From Tubiluchus corallicola (taxonomy: Eukaryota > Priapulida > Priapulimorpha > Priapulimorphida > Tubiluchidae), in the NCBI GenBank assembly GCA_030141605.1, contig JAQGDQ010000508.1, forward strand, positions 1 to 62,000: DNA of 62,000 bases. The letters run 5' to 3'. How positions within the stretch are numbered: position 1 is the stretch's first letter; every line of letters begins with the position of its first letter. Below the pieces are notes generated by a model. The model made no database searches, was not told the DNA's origin, and saw only the letters and a list, made by a program, of their open reading frames with translations. A program made the position numbers and the translations under genes. This document shows, in pieces, positions 12,657-28,003 of this stretch.

Positions 12657-13263
12657 TATTGGAGTAATGTCGGTTTCTGTTCTTTGAAGTACATCTTTTG
12701 GCAAAAAAGTTTCCTGTGAATTCTTTCGTCGAGGCAAAAGATTTCATGGCCAAAAACTTTTCTAGCAAAAAGCTTTTTTGGGAAACGAATGTACCTCATA
12801 CAAAAAATCTGATTTGGCTAATGTCGGCCACTGCAAATTAACTGGCCGATAATACCCGGACAAGTCGGGTACTGTCGACCAGTACTGAAACACACCAGGT
12901 ATATTGATGAAACATTGCAGTACATTTATTAACATTCATTAAAAACCATTTAATTCATTGTTGAAAGTAGACTTTAACGATCTCAGAATAGATGATTATT
13001 CATTATAGTTGTTATCAAAAATATTGTAAAACACTAAGGCAACTATGAAATATTGTGCAGTAAATCATCTAATTCTTCTCGAGATTTGTTGCTGATTCGA
13101 GTGACAGACAAGTAGAACAACGGAAACACGTCTACCTGAACAATGCTGGCTCCTGCTGATTGGCTCAACACGCTATAACAACCCAAACTAGCTCACGTGA
13201 CATGTTTAGAGTGCACAGAAACTGGCTGGCCGACATTAACCGATGGCCGACATTACCCCAATA
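12657..13263. mobile_element. TA-flanked MITE with 17-bp terminal inverted repeats
   Basis: Left end TATTGGAGTAATGTCGG (12,657-12,673) and right end, inverted, TATTGGGGTAATGTCGG (13,247-13,263) differ at one base. TA at both tips fits a mariner/Tc1-type TA target. The inner motif TAATGTCGGCCA recurs near 12,820 and 13,222-13,252, giving subterminal repeats. No transposase. A ~105-bp repeat E segment is embedded near the left end. Confidence 0.7.
12689..12792 (+). repeat. Repeat E, copy 1
   Basis: Aligns over about 105 bp with 52,170-52,275 in the same orientation (both contain TTTTGGCAAAAA and, later, AAACTTTTCTAGSAAAA and GGGAAACGA). It appears to have inserted inside the TA-flanked MITE. 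Confidence 0.55.
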
Positions 13264-13608
13264 TGCCCTATATCAATTATTTTACGTTGCAATTTTTTGG
13301 TCTAAATCATATAAACAAACAAATAACAAATCAGGATGGCATCAGCAATACAGGCAGCTAGACAATCATGTATCAACCAAGACTATTCTGGAAGCCGTTA
13401 CAAGAGACAAACATGATATCAAGACTCCGCGAAACAGCCATTATCATGATATCTGCACAGCAGCAACAACAACGGCGGTGGCGACGGCGACGACGGTAGA
13501 CTACAACAATAGATTACACAAACAAAAGAATTCAGTCGATTAGATTCTTGGTTATGGCTATAACAACCATTACAGTTATGAAATAGTACAAAATTGCCAA
13601 CACTAGTT
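13264..13608. other. Short unique stretch, no gene recognised
   Basis: The plus-strand ORF 13,160-13,543 starts inside the MITE end and shows no domain; a Thr/Ala-rich stretch comes from a degenerate GCN/ACN triplet run. Treated as non-coding. Confidence 0.4.
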
Positions 13609-14136
<528 letters not shown>

Positions 14137-14640
14137 ATGTTGTATTTTAGTTCAGTTCGATATTTTAGATACCGGAAACGAAAAAACAGATTATTCCATT
14201 GCATTTTGCAAAAACGTTGAATAAGAATTTGTTATCATTGTCCCTGTTTAAATTCGACAAACGTAACACACAAATCCCAAAAGTGTCCATAATTATATTT
14301 TATTATGTACATCAACGTACATATAGACAGTTTCCCTGACAAAATCGATAAAATAAAAATTGTCCACAAACAATAAAAGTGACTGATGTGTTCTGTTGTG
14401 CGCGCTTTCGCTTCATTATAATAGGAAGAAAACTAGCGTCAAATCAGATTATCATAAGCTCGAGGGAATTGACATCGTTTACATGTTTATAATGTCTAGA
14501 ATGGCTGGTAAAATTGACAGCGAACAAATTTACAGTCAAGCGCAGGCAGTGAAAATAATCGTTTCTCTTTCGTTACAAAAGTTCAAGTTTATGACCATCC
14601 AAAAAACACGCAAGAACATCACTTGTTGGCTCACCAGTTG
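14137..14640. other. Intergenic, no feature recognised
   Basis: Contains an 82-codon ORF (14,396-14,644, +) without recognisable domain or codon signal. Confidence 0.4.
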
Positions 14641-15076
14641 GTAGGTTAGTTGGCTGACTGACTAGTGATTGACCAACTCTCCTTTGACTTGTTGGTTAGT
14701 TAATTCAACATCAGATATTTTTTGGTTTAGTAAATTGTTCGTTTGATTAATACAATTATTGATTGACTGATTGATTTTGTGGTTGAGTGGTGACTAATTG
14801 ACTAATTATAAGCTTTAATTAGATGGTTGCCTGATCAATTGGTTAGCTGGCCACGGGGTTTTTATTCAATGCCAGTTTGACAAATTATTAGTTAACCATA
14901 CGATAAGATTCGTCAATCTTTCAATAAGTTAGTTTGTTGCCTCGCCTACCAACAAACCAGCTAGTCAGTCAGTCGGTCGGTCGGCCGGTGGGGCCAGTCA
15001 TTCATTCATTCATTCATTCAGTCAGTCAGTCAGTCAGTCAGTCAGTCAGTCAGTCAGTCAGTCAGTCAGTCAGTAG
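14641..15076. repeat. Degenerate tetranucleotide region with (CATT)n-(CAGT)n core
   Basis: Decayed TTGA/TTGG/CTGA-type tetranucleotides lead into clean ATTC units and then about 14 GTCA units ending near 15,075. The same ATTC-to-AGTC transition is seen, in the other orientation, at 21,302-21,680. Confidence 0.85.
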
Positions 15077-15249
15077 ATCGAAATGACATAGTAGTCGGTT
15101 AGTTGATTAGTCATACAAAAGAAACTGTTTCTTTAATCAAGAGGGAAGTTGTGATGAGTACAAAATTATTTTCCCAGATTATTCGCTTGTCGTATTTTAA
15201 CAAATGCAAAAACGCCAAACTTCCGTTAAAGCGCAAAAAACAATATTCT

Positions 15250-15575
15250 TTTACAAAGCTTAAAAATTCGTTGTAAAAATTTTGCATCACCTACATTCTA
15301 TCTTTATGCGCACAGAACTTATATTAGCGGCGTCTAGTGGCAGCAATGCTGTAGAAACTTTGAAAATTAAGATTCCCTCGATGGCCGTAAGGCGCAACCA
15401 TTTTAACGGTAAGTCAGCAGGTAAGTTTAGAATAACTGTGGCGCAAAGTTCGAAAAAAATCAGAGCTTATACTTCACCGAGTAAGCAAACGTTTCAATTG
15501 CTTTGTCTTGTCGATCAGATCATTACCGTGTTTTTCGGTGAATCAGTGACGTTTTTGATGCAACTGTGATAGTGA
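15250..15575 (+). repeat. Divergent partial copy of repeat D
   Basis: The start (GCTTAAAAATTCGT) and the internal GGCGCAACCATTTTAACG match the 5' half of the D copy at 48,915. The 95-codon ORF across it is probably chance. Confidence 0.45.
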
Positions 15576-17159
15576 AACGGTGAAGTTTTTACCAGCCTGC
15601 GTGAACATAATCAAGAACTTTCTTTTTCAGCTACAAACTACTGCTAAGTAATATGGGTTTGAATGTTTTTTGGCACCTACTTACTTTGAGACATACTTTG
15701 CGACAACAGAAAACAAAAAATCCCCCTTTCCCCTTTAAAACTATTAAACAAGGCATTAAAACGATAGCAAAGGACAGGTTTATCATTTACAATAGATGAT
15801 AGTAATTTTGGTTGATTACCATGAATATCTTGTGTCACGTTGTCCATAAATGACGTTTGCTGATGCTAATGACGTATGCTCACGGTGTGTGCATAGCGCC
15901 CGAACGAAGTTGATCTTGGTCTGTAAATGGATGTGTGACAACCTGGACGGTTTCTTCTGCCACTCTGTTTTCGGCTATTTACTTTTTTGCGGGAGGTTGT
16001 ACATAAATCTGTTTGAGACCGGGTTACCATTTTACTGCCTCTGTATAGAATTATTGATAGATTCCGGTCTCGCCACAATGATTATATAACTTTAGATTTA
16101 ATTAGGTCTGGCAGTGAATAGCGGTTGTAGGTTGCGAGCTGTCGAACTGTAGAAATATGGCTTACAAGATAAGCTTGTCGAGAACAAAACTCGACAAAAA
16201 ATATCACATTTTAAGATTGGTTATATTCATGTTTACTTGAGTGAAGAAAGATTTTCACTGCTGTACTTTCAAAATCACAATCGGGGGGTTGCTAAACTAA
16301 AAGGCCAGGTGGAAAAATGGGAAATTAACGGTTGAAAATACATTGTTAATTGACTTTCAGCGCAGCAGTGAGTCTTAAAACTTTGAACAGAACACCAGCA
16401 AATGGAGATGACATTTCCGGAAAAAGTGACTAGACAAGAACAAGGTAATCATGTACTCTACGCAGAAGAAAGACAACGGCGAGAGAAAACGATTAACTTT
16501 TGTCCTTTTTGAACAATTTTCTAAGGCAAAATTGGCATCGTGACAGTTTTATTTATTAACTAGGCGAAGGTGCACTTGAACAACAAGTCTACGGCTTTGA
16601 AATTAATGAGTTCTTTCTCGTGAAGGCACCCCATGGAGTTATCAAGTTTATTTTCCGTTTTTCTTGACAAAATAACCCAAATCAGTTTTCATATTTTTCA
16701 TGATTTCGTCAATCGACAATTTGATGCATATGTGATACGTTTAAAATCTGTTTTATCTGCCATTTATTCAAGATTTACCTTGTAATGCATGCCATCATTT
16801 CCCGTAACGTAAAATTCAAGCCATGTGCAATAACCCCAAGGGATGTTTGGAAATTTCTCACCATGTGTCGTGGTGACTTTTGTGACAAATAAAACGAAAA
16901 GACGAGAATTTTTACCACCGTCGTAACGCTGAACTTTATTCTTTTTTTTCCGAACGCAATATGCTAGTTTGCCCTTTCATACCAACTCAACAACTGCCTA
17001 ACTTCTTTTCTACAGTTACACGTAAAATCAATTCAATTCAATGGCTTCTCTCTGGGGGGCGAATCGTGAAGCCCAAACTTCACGACACCATGAATTTTTG
17101 CCAATCTTAAGTCGTTTCCATTTCAAAAGTACGAGCATTGCAATACATGGATGGATGTG
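15576..17159. other. Intergenic, no feature recognised
   Basis: Unique AT-rich sequence; ORFs at 15,850-16,089 on both strands show no family features. No RNA gene seen. Confidence 0.45.
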
Positions 17160-17610
17160 TACTCAAAGTTGCTGTCTTTCCTTGACATTTTCCCACTTTC
17201 TGGTTCTCATTGTTATGATGTCATTAAAGTATTCCTATCTAAGTGTCTGGTCAAAGTTGTTGTCTTCCCTAGACATTTTTCCACTCTTGTGCTTCTCATT
17301 GTCATGATGTCATCAAAGTATTTCTATCTAAGTGTCTGGTCAAAGTTGCTGTCTTTCCTGGACGTTTTTCCACTCTTGTGGTTCTCATTGTCATGATGTC
17401 ATCAAAGTATTCCTATCTGAGTGTCTGCTCAAAGTTGCTGTCTTTCCTGGACATTTTTCCACTCTTGTGGTTCTCATTGTCATGATGTCATTAAAATATT
17501 TCTATCTAAGTGTCTAGTCAAAGCTGCTGCCTTTACTAGATATTTGTCAACCTTTCTATTGTCAGCTAGATATTCTTATCTGTTTATCTGGTCATAGTTA
17601 CAATCTTTTT
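17160..17610. repeat. 89-bp tandem repeat, about 5 copies
   Basis: Units begin with TCAAAGTTGCTG near 17,163, 17,251, 17,340, 17,429 and 17,518, with a decayed sixth near 17,590. Each contains TTCTCATTGTCATGATGTCA. The period is not a multiple of three, so the overlapping ORFs change frame at each unit: a minisatellite, not coding. Confidence 0.9.
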
Positions 17611-21084
<3,474 letters not shown>

Positions 21085-21305
21085 AATAAATGAATTAAAG
21101 ACAAAGACAAGATTTATTTACCGTCACTCATTTAACAGACAACATTAGCACTATGGCTATTTCTCGACTTGCACTTTGCAGGTCTGGACGCACACAAATA
21201 ACGAATAAAAATAGCGTATATACCCTGGCATCGGCAGCTGCTAGTATCGAACTCAAGACTGCGTGGTTGCAATCCGAAATCTAACCACTCGGCCATACAA
21301 CCAAT
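21085..21305 (-). mobile_element. tRNA-derived SINE, copy 1
   Basis: On the minus strand, A-box TGGCCGAGTGG (21,285-21,295) and B-box GAGTTCGATAC (21,244-21,254) are followed by a ~150-bp body and the tail GACGGTAAATAAATCTTGTC. Two more copies (29,771-29,980; 31,895-32,655) share head and tail. The A-box resembles Leu/Ser tRNAs. An old non-autonomous element. Confidence 0.8.
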
Positions 21306-21680
21306 GACTGATTGAATGAATAAATGATTGATTGAATGAATGAATGAATGAATGAATGAAAGAATGAATGAATGAATGAATGAATGAATGAATGAATGAG
21401 TAAGTGAGTGAATGAATGAATGAATGAACGAATGAATAAATGAAAAAATGAGAGGATAAATGACTGACTGACTAACTGACTTACTGACTGACTGACTCAC
21501 TGACTCACTGACTCACTGACTGACTGACTGACTGACTGACTGACTGACTGACTGACTGACTGACTGAATGAATGAATGAATGAATGAATGAATGAATGAA
21601 TGAATGAATGAATGAATGAATGAATGAATAAACGAACAAACAAATGAAAGAAAGAAAGAATGAATGATTAAACAAATGAA
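21302..21680. repeat. (TGAA)n / (CTGA)n tetranucleotide arrays
   Basis: Long TGAA runs, then TGAC runs, then TGAA again. The ORFs (FIHSFIHS, SVSQSVSQ) are repeat artefacts. The array directly abuts the SINE head. Confidence 0.95.
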
Positions 21681-21769
21681 TAATTTGTTCATTCATTACA
21701 TCATTCCATTTTAAGCACTAACGTTTTTTTGTCACGATTCACTTTAAATTTTTAGATTATCTCCATTAC

Positions 21770-21985
21770 TTTTTTCTCTATCACTGTGTGGGACAATCTA
21801 ACAAGCCCTGCTTTTTGATTGCCCGCAACACATTTACCTTCGTGTATAAGTGAATAGTGCTTGAGGCTTTTTCTGTGCAGTATTTCTTATTTGTATTATA
21901 TCCATTGTAGGCCCTTTCACTAGATATTGTTTATGTAACGTGTAAATGTGAGTGGTGAAATAAATTACTTATGACTTATGACTTA
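21770..21985 (+). mobile_element. Possible LINE 3' end with (TTATGAC)n terminus
   Basis: T-rich 3'-UTR-like text ends in AAATAAATTACTTATGAC followed by a repeated TTATGACTTA. Short terminal tandem repeats of this kind are typical of CR1-like LINEs. No coding part remains, so the call is tentative. Confidence 0.3.
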
Positions 21986-24900
21986 ATAATTGGCTGAATA
22001 AATGAATCAACTAATGCTCTGCAACTTTTTGCATAAATTATTATTACGATTATCTTATGGACGAGTCAAATACTAGTTTCTTGTATTTACTACGCGAACT
22101 GTACCTGAGGTTTACAACTTTGTTCGTTACTGTGAAAAATACCCCACATCTGCTGCATACCTCCTTACTTCATCAGCTATTTTAAGGCCTTTGTAAAGAT
22201 GTTATCTCCTTTGTAAAATCCTAGCAAGCGAAGTTGTCGTAGATTGACAAGTTGTTATGACTTTTTGGCGGGCAGTGTAAACTTCGAGTGCCGTTTCTGG
22301 AGCAGAAATACTGCGATTAGTACTTTTCAAGGTGATCCAGATTCTTGATGAGGTAGCTCCACACTAATCAAATTAATGTTATAGTTGTCGTTCCATTTTC
22401 CTAAAAAGCGATTTAGTTTAAACGATATTTTGTTTAAATTTTATTTTTAGTATTTCAAATATAATATTTAATATCTCATTTGTAAATTGATTATACATGA
22501 AGGAAAATGCTTCGTGGATCTTCTTCTACTGCGGTTAGTCATTTTCTAACTGCAGTTACGTAAAATACCGCCTTACAGTCGAAACAAAACAAGTTTTCTG
22601 TCAATTCCTCTATGTCATTTTAGTAATTGTCCAATCGTTCCCCAAAGTGCAGCGGACGGTTGGAAAATAAAAAGCTTTGTCCGTCTCTTAATCTAATGTG
22701 ATTAGAGTATAGGATTGTAGCCATCTGTATTGGCAGCGAGCTAACTCGCTGTACTGGCGCTCACTACTGACACATCATTTACAACTATTCGTAATACTGC
22801 AGGGGAATTTGGCCGAGCTTACGTATTAATATGGCACTGAGCTGGTATTAAACAAACAGAATTGCATTTTAAATATTCATGCCGTTCTTTAGAAACCTTG
22901 ACTTCGTATAATTATATTGAGAGACTGAGAAAACTAGGTATTTCTGGAGATATTCAGTTCAGCACTACGAATTTATTTCCTCGATGTTCATGCTGCCTTT
23001 GTCAAGATGTGTTTATTTGGACGTAATATCTTATTTCACCAGTGTTACGATGCTTAATCACATTGCAATCTGCTTCTTTTGCAAACCTTGACGTAGCGAA
23101 GATGTTGCGTACATAGCAGCAAGTGTTATTAGAGTCAGGGTTTCTTTTGTTCACCCACCACGCAAATAGTTATGAGACCTATATGAAAATGAATTGAATT
23201 GAAATGAGCTGAACTGAATTGAATCAGATATGGAAGTAGGTGTGTGGCCATCAGTGTTTATGGTTACCAGGTTCAAGGTTACTGCATTTCTTACAAAAAC
23301 TATGCCCAATTTAAACCAAGTTTGCAGAAAGAACTTTTTATTTAAATTATTACTGTAAATTCGATTTAATAAAATCAACACAAAATAACATATTGATAAT
23401 TTCTGCACTAAAATACATATAACTAGTGTAATTAATATTGCACAATATATGTGTTTCTCAAGGTGTGTTTTGTCAACATTAGATTATGTATGTTTTAGGG
23501 GACCAAAAAAGCCGCGGCTTATAGGGGCCAGGCCCACATAGAGGGAAATGTTATAATTATTATCAAAATATGATTATGGGATTTTTGACTACATTTCGTA
23601 AACATTTAGAATTAGGCTAATACATTAGTATGGCAGATGGAAAACGAGAGTGTTGGTATTTTTTCTGTACCAAGGAGTATTTGTAACATTTACTAATAAT
23701 TGTCGGTTTTTGTATGCAGCACTTTCATTTGCAAATGATGATGATTTATTAGTACCAGAACTTCGTGATTGAGCGCGCAGTAACAAATTTATCGAATTTG
23801 ATCCCATTCAAGGTTTCTCAAGCAATATAATTACGATCCTTGATTAACGTAAGATGGTATCAGAAGTACAGCATTGAATTTGACAATGTTTTAATACAGT
23901 CACTAAGAAAACATTTTTTGCAATCCTTAGCAAAACTACGACAACAAAAACTGTTTATTCATGAAAGCTTAAATGTAGAGAAAGATAAGAAACACCTTAA
24001 AATAATAAAGTATGCTCAACTTAATCTTTATCTAAATCAAACACATCAACTGTTGTTGTTTTGCCTTGCGCATAACTGAATTGAATTGAATTAAAACGAT
24101 TTGTAAGGATAATAAAAATATGAAATTTAAACAGTTTAGTCAATTGGTTCTTTAATTTACGACTTTAGAAATCTCGGGATTTTTAGAGCAGCTTATCAAA
24201 TATATTTGGCGTTAATTAATTTTGAACAGTCAGCTTCCTCTACTGTTATACAGCAGTAGACTGTGGAATGCAGAAATGTAAACAGAATACGACGAAACAC
24301 AATCGGGAATTGGTTAATAAGTCGTGTTTGCTGGAAGTTAACAAGGTTCAGAACATTACCAGTCTGAACAATAAAGGGAAGTCCACTTGCTCACAGTAGC
24401 CTGATATTGATGTGAGATGACATACAGTTATAATAATGTAGCCTAAACAATGGTGAAGTCTTCTTTTGATATTGTACAACAAATTTGTATAAGATGGCAT
24501 CATACATAATATTATTACATGTCTCTGTGTAGACGCTGTCTTCGAAAGTATTGAAATTACGTTTGCTCTTTTGTTCAATAATTGTCGTAGATGAAATTTT
24601 GTCAACCAACCGCGATTCTTTCCGTTTTTATTCACGCTGCTTATATTTTTTTGTGACACAGTTTTTCTGACAAAGGATTAGATATACTACACTTTCTTCC
24701 TACTCACATATTTTCATTTAGCATCATAAGTTTGAGGGTAAATTTTTTAGTCAATTTATTTTGTCAAGTAGCAACATAAAATGCTACGCGTGTAATGTTG
24801 TCATGGAGACTGTCGCAAAAACCTGTAAGGTCACAGACCTGGCCGCCACCAGAATGGCCAACGTTAGTCGTTTGTTTCACCAACCGAAATTTCTTAGAAT

Positions 24901-25352
24901 ATTCCACCGTCTCACAAGCCATACAATTTTTCTAGAAACAATTCTGGTCTCGCCAAGAGTTGAAACCCACCAGGGAATATCTTCAAAAATGACGTTCATG
25001 GAAAATTTTATTAATGTAAAGTAAAATTTGGACAATAGCTGATGTACATCCAAATTGAAAATGACGGCAGTTATTAAGTCACTAATGATAACGTGGTGAA
25101 ATAGGATTACCTTCAAACGCACGCAAATTTTAGGGACATAATTGAAATGAAAATATTTGATGCTGGGTGCGGATGCGTGAGTGAGCGCTACGTGAAGCCA
25201 CTTCAGTTTGACACTGACGATGGTTGATATTACTGCTAGGTCAAACTCATCACACCTTTCAAAACAAGATGACAGGTCGATTGACAAGTATAATTGGCAT
25301 TTTAAAGAAATTGCGGTCGCAATAATAAGACGAAAGTTCTAGGAATCTATAG
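21986..25352. other. Intergenic, no feature recognised
   Basis: The longest ORF (minus 24,877-25,287, 136 codons) matches no family I can name and overlaps an equally unconvincing plus ORF (24,761-25,024). A short (TGAAT)-type run occurs near 23,190-23,225. No RNA genes seen. Confidence 0.45.
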
Positions 25353-26007
25353 TAGTGCGAAAGGACCGTAAGCTAAGTCTGTGCGGAATCCTTAGAGGAA
25401 AATCGGACGATTGTTTAGACTCATTCTCATTTTAATTTACTGCACAAAATATACATTTTCTTGTCTGTGAAAGTCAACAATTGTTTCTTATTTGAATAAT
25501 TAGCTTAGAAAGTTAATTAACGACAACCGAACACAGCTATTGCTTACGTCAGAAACTAACTTCAGTTTGTGCAATGGCATGCATCTCCCTTGCGCTTTGC
25601 GTAAGCGTAAGTGCTTAAACGAGTGATGTCGCGAAAATGGGCTCTACGTCATATGACGTCAGAAATTAACACTGCAGTTCATGATCATAGCTACCACGGT
25701 ACTGCCTACTGTTTGTCGGCCACGTGCATGTGACAAAACGTGCATGTTGCCAATCTTAGTAGATTTACTGAGCCGCGCGTAGCTTTGAAAGTTTAATAAA
25801 ATTTGAGCATCCGAGGTAATTATTATTTAATCTAAGCTGTAATTTAAAAAAGGTATGTAGTTTTCAATATTTTAGAGGATTCTTTATTCTGATCTAATGT
25901 TTACGCAATCGCCCGGTTTTCCTTTAGTAGTGCCAAACGACTGTAGCTAAGTCTGTGAGGAATCCTTAGTAGTGCAAAACAATTGTAAGCTAAGTCTGTG
26001 CGGATTA
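25353..26007. repeat. ~42-bp tandem repeat interrupted by MITE B
   Basis: Units TAGTGCGAAAGGACCGTAAG... (25,353), TAGTGCCAAACGACTGTAG... (25,927) and TAGTGCAAAACAATTGTAAG... (25,968) share GCTAAGTCTGTGNGGAAT. The MITE sits between units one and two. Confidence 0.75.
25392..25927 (+). mobile_element. MITE family B, copy 1
   Basis: Flanked by TTAG (25,392-25,395 and 25,924-25,927). Ends are AGGAAAATCGGACGATTG and, inverted, AGGAAAACCGGGCGATTG. Matches 27,446-28,003 throughout. It carries an intact CRE octamer TGACGTCA at 25,654-25,661 inside the dyad ACGTCATATGACGT. No ORF. Confidence 0.85.
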
Positions 26008-27445
26008 AGTGCTCGTTAAACGTTTCGACGAACATAAATTTTCTGCTCATAAAAATTATTCATGCGTGGTCCACAGGTTTGGTTTTTATCCCGCTATGTG
26101 TGATGGGATAAGTTTTTCTCATTTGCATAATTTTTCAATTATTGCAACAATTTACATCAGTTACATGATTATATCGTAGATAATTAGAAATTTCTTGAGC
26201 CGAGTGTGCAATTACTTACGCACCACTTGTAACTGAAACAAGTTTAAACGGTGATCCAGAGTTATGGTTCTGGGCATCCACTAAAAGTCTTTGAAAATGG
26301 CTGTTAATTAGGGTATTAGCTCTGCACCCTTGTTTCGGCGAAGTTTTACAACCAGTGTACAAATTAACCTTCTTGCTTTTGTCAATTTCTGGACAATTTT
26401 GCCAAAACTTATTAGCAAAACAGGCTACCAGCGGTCTAGCAGTGCAAATGTTGAGCAATTTGATGCAAACTGCAACTGCAGTCAGAGCGAAATAACTATC
26501 AACCACGTCTTGTGCAGTTGTTTGTGGCTTTGATGTTTCTAATGCGCTTTTGGGTAGACGCCGCGCTGTGCGCTTTTCCATCAATTTGCCATTAAAGCTG
26601 CGATCGGAGGAACTTTACAGTTTAAACTGTCATTCCTTTTAATCTAACGCAGTATGTAGCCGTTTCGAAGACATCTGCAATGTTGACCACATGGCCATGT
26701 AAACTAGAAAACGAAATTAGTTTTACAGATGTCTACATATACAAGATAAGAATTTTTATTGTTGTCTTTAGTTTCTTACATTGTCTGTTGTTATGTTGTT
26801 TTGTCTTTGTTTTTTTTACAAAAGGGAGCCACTACTCGCTAAAATTGTGCTCTATAAGGCCCTGTTATTTTAAACTTTTAAAAGCTCACTAACGTAATTT
26901 GTAACTGCTAGATATTTCACAGAACATAAAAATTCTTTTTTTGGTCAGCAAAACTAATATACGTCATAAGAACACCAATGGCTTTATTTACCTACTAAAG
27001 CAGAGATTTCAGAATTTTTTATACTTGCTGAATATCTCTAAATTAGGTGTTGACCACATGTTAGCAGTTTCTACTTTACGGATTCAACCCTTTCATCACG
27101 ATTTACAGTCACTTCTACCAAGAAATGTCAAACTCAGGTGCTGACCGGCTCTTAACGTTTCAACTGAGAATCTTGAAAAAGTTGCATTTCTTAAGATTGA
27201 CGAAGATTAAGAAATTTTACTTGCTGCGAAACTGGGAAGAAATAAGAAACCCGACGCCTGTCAGTTGCTACGGGGGATGTAGAGTTTGTAAACCCACTCA
27301 GTCTTGTAACACCTAAGACATTAAACTAGTCAAAGTAAAAGAGTATGCTACGGTTGATCCAGATTTTTTATTTTTATACGATCCAATTTCAATTCAATTC
27401 AATTTTATTTGTTCCAAACACATATAATGTAAATTGGCAAAACAT
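26008..27445. other. Intergenic, no feature recognised
   Basis: The 122-codon minus ORF 26,216-26,584 has no family resemblance, and an overlapping plus ORF exists (26,330-26,533). The text TTCAATTCAATTCAATTTTA near 27,388-27,408 resembles a retroposon tail. Confidence 0.4.
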
Positions 27446-28003
27446 TTAAAAGAAAACCGGGCGATTGTTTAGACTCAATCTCATTTTAATTTACTATACA
27501 AAATATACATTTTCTTGCTTATAAAGGTTAACAATTGTTCCTTATATTTGAATGATTAGCTTAGAAAGTTAATTAACGGCAACCGAACACAGCTATTGCT
27601 TACGTCAGCAATTAACCACAGTTTGTGCAATGGCAGGCGTCTTCCCTTGCGCATTAAGCACATTTGCATAAGTGTTACAGTACTGTTTAAAGTCATGATG
27701 TCACGAAAAATGGGCTTTACATCATATGACGTCAGAAACTAGCACAGCAGTTCATGGCCATGGTTATCACGCTACCACATTCTATTTGTCGGCCACGCGA
27801 ATGTGACAAAAAGGCGCCGTTGCCTATCTTAGTAGATTCACTGAGCCGCGCATAGCTTTGAAAGTTTAACGAAATTTGAATATCCGAGGTAATTATTATT
27901 TAATCTAAGCTTTGATTTAAAAAAAAGCTTTTGTAGTTTTTAATATTTTAGAGCTTTTTTTATTCTGAACTAATGTTTACACAATCATCTGGTTTTCTTT
28001 TAA
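27446..28003 (+). mobile_element. MITE family B, copy 2
   Basis: TTAA at both borders (27,446-27,449; 28,000-28,003), 558 bp. It starts AAGAAAACCGGGCGATTG and its inverted end is AAGAAAACCAGATGATTG. TGACGTCA is intact at 27,727-27,734. Ends resemble those of families A and C, suggesting mobilisation by the same transposase type (Kolobok-like, inference). Confidence 0.85.

Noticed and set aside
24877-25287. 136-codon minus ORF
   Set aside because: No family features, no splice context, and overlaps another open frame on the opposite strand in AT-rich DNA.
26216-26584. 122-codon minus ORF
   Set aside because: No recognisable domain; overlapping plus ORF; consistent with chance.
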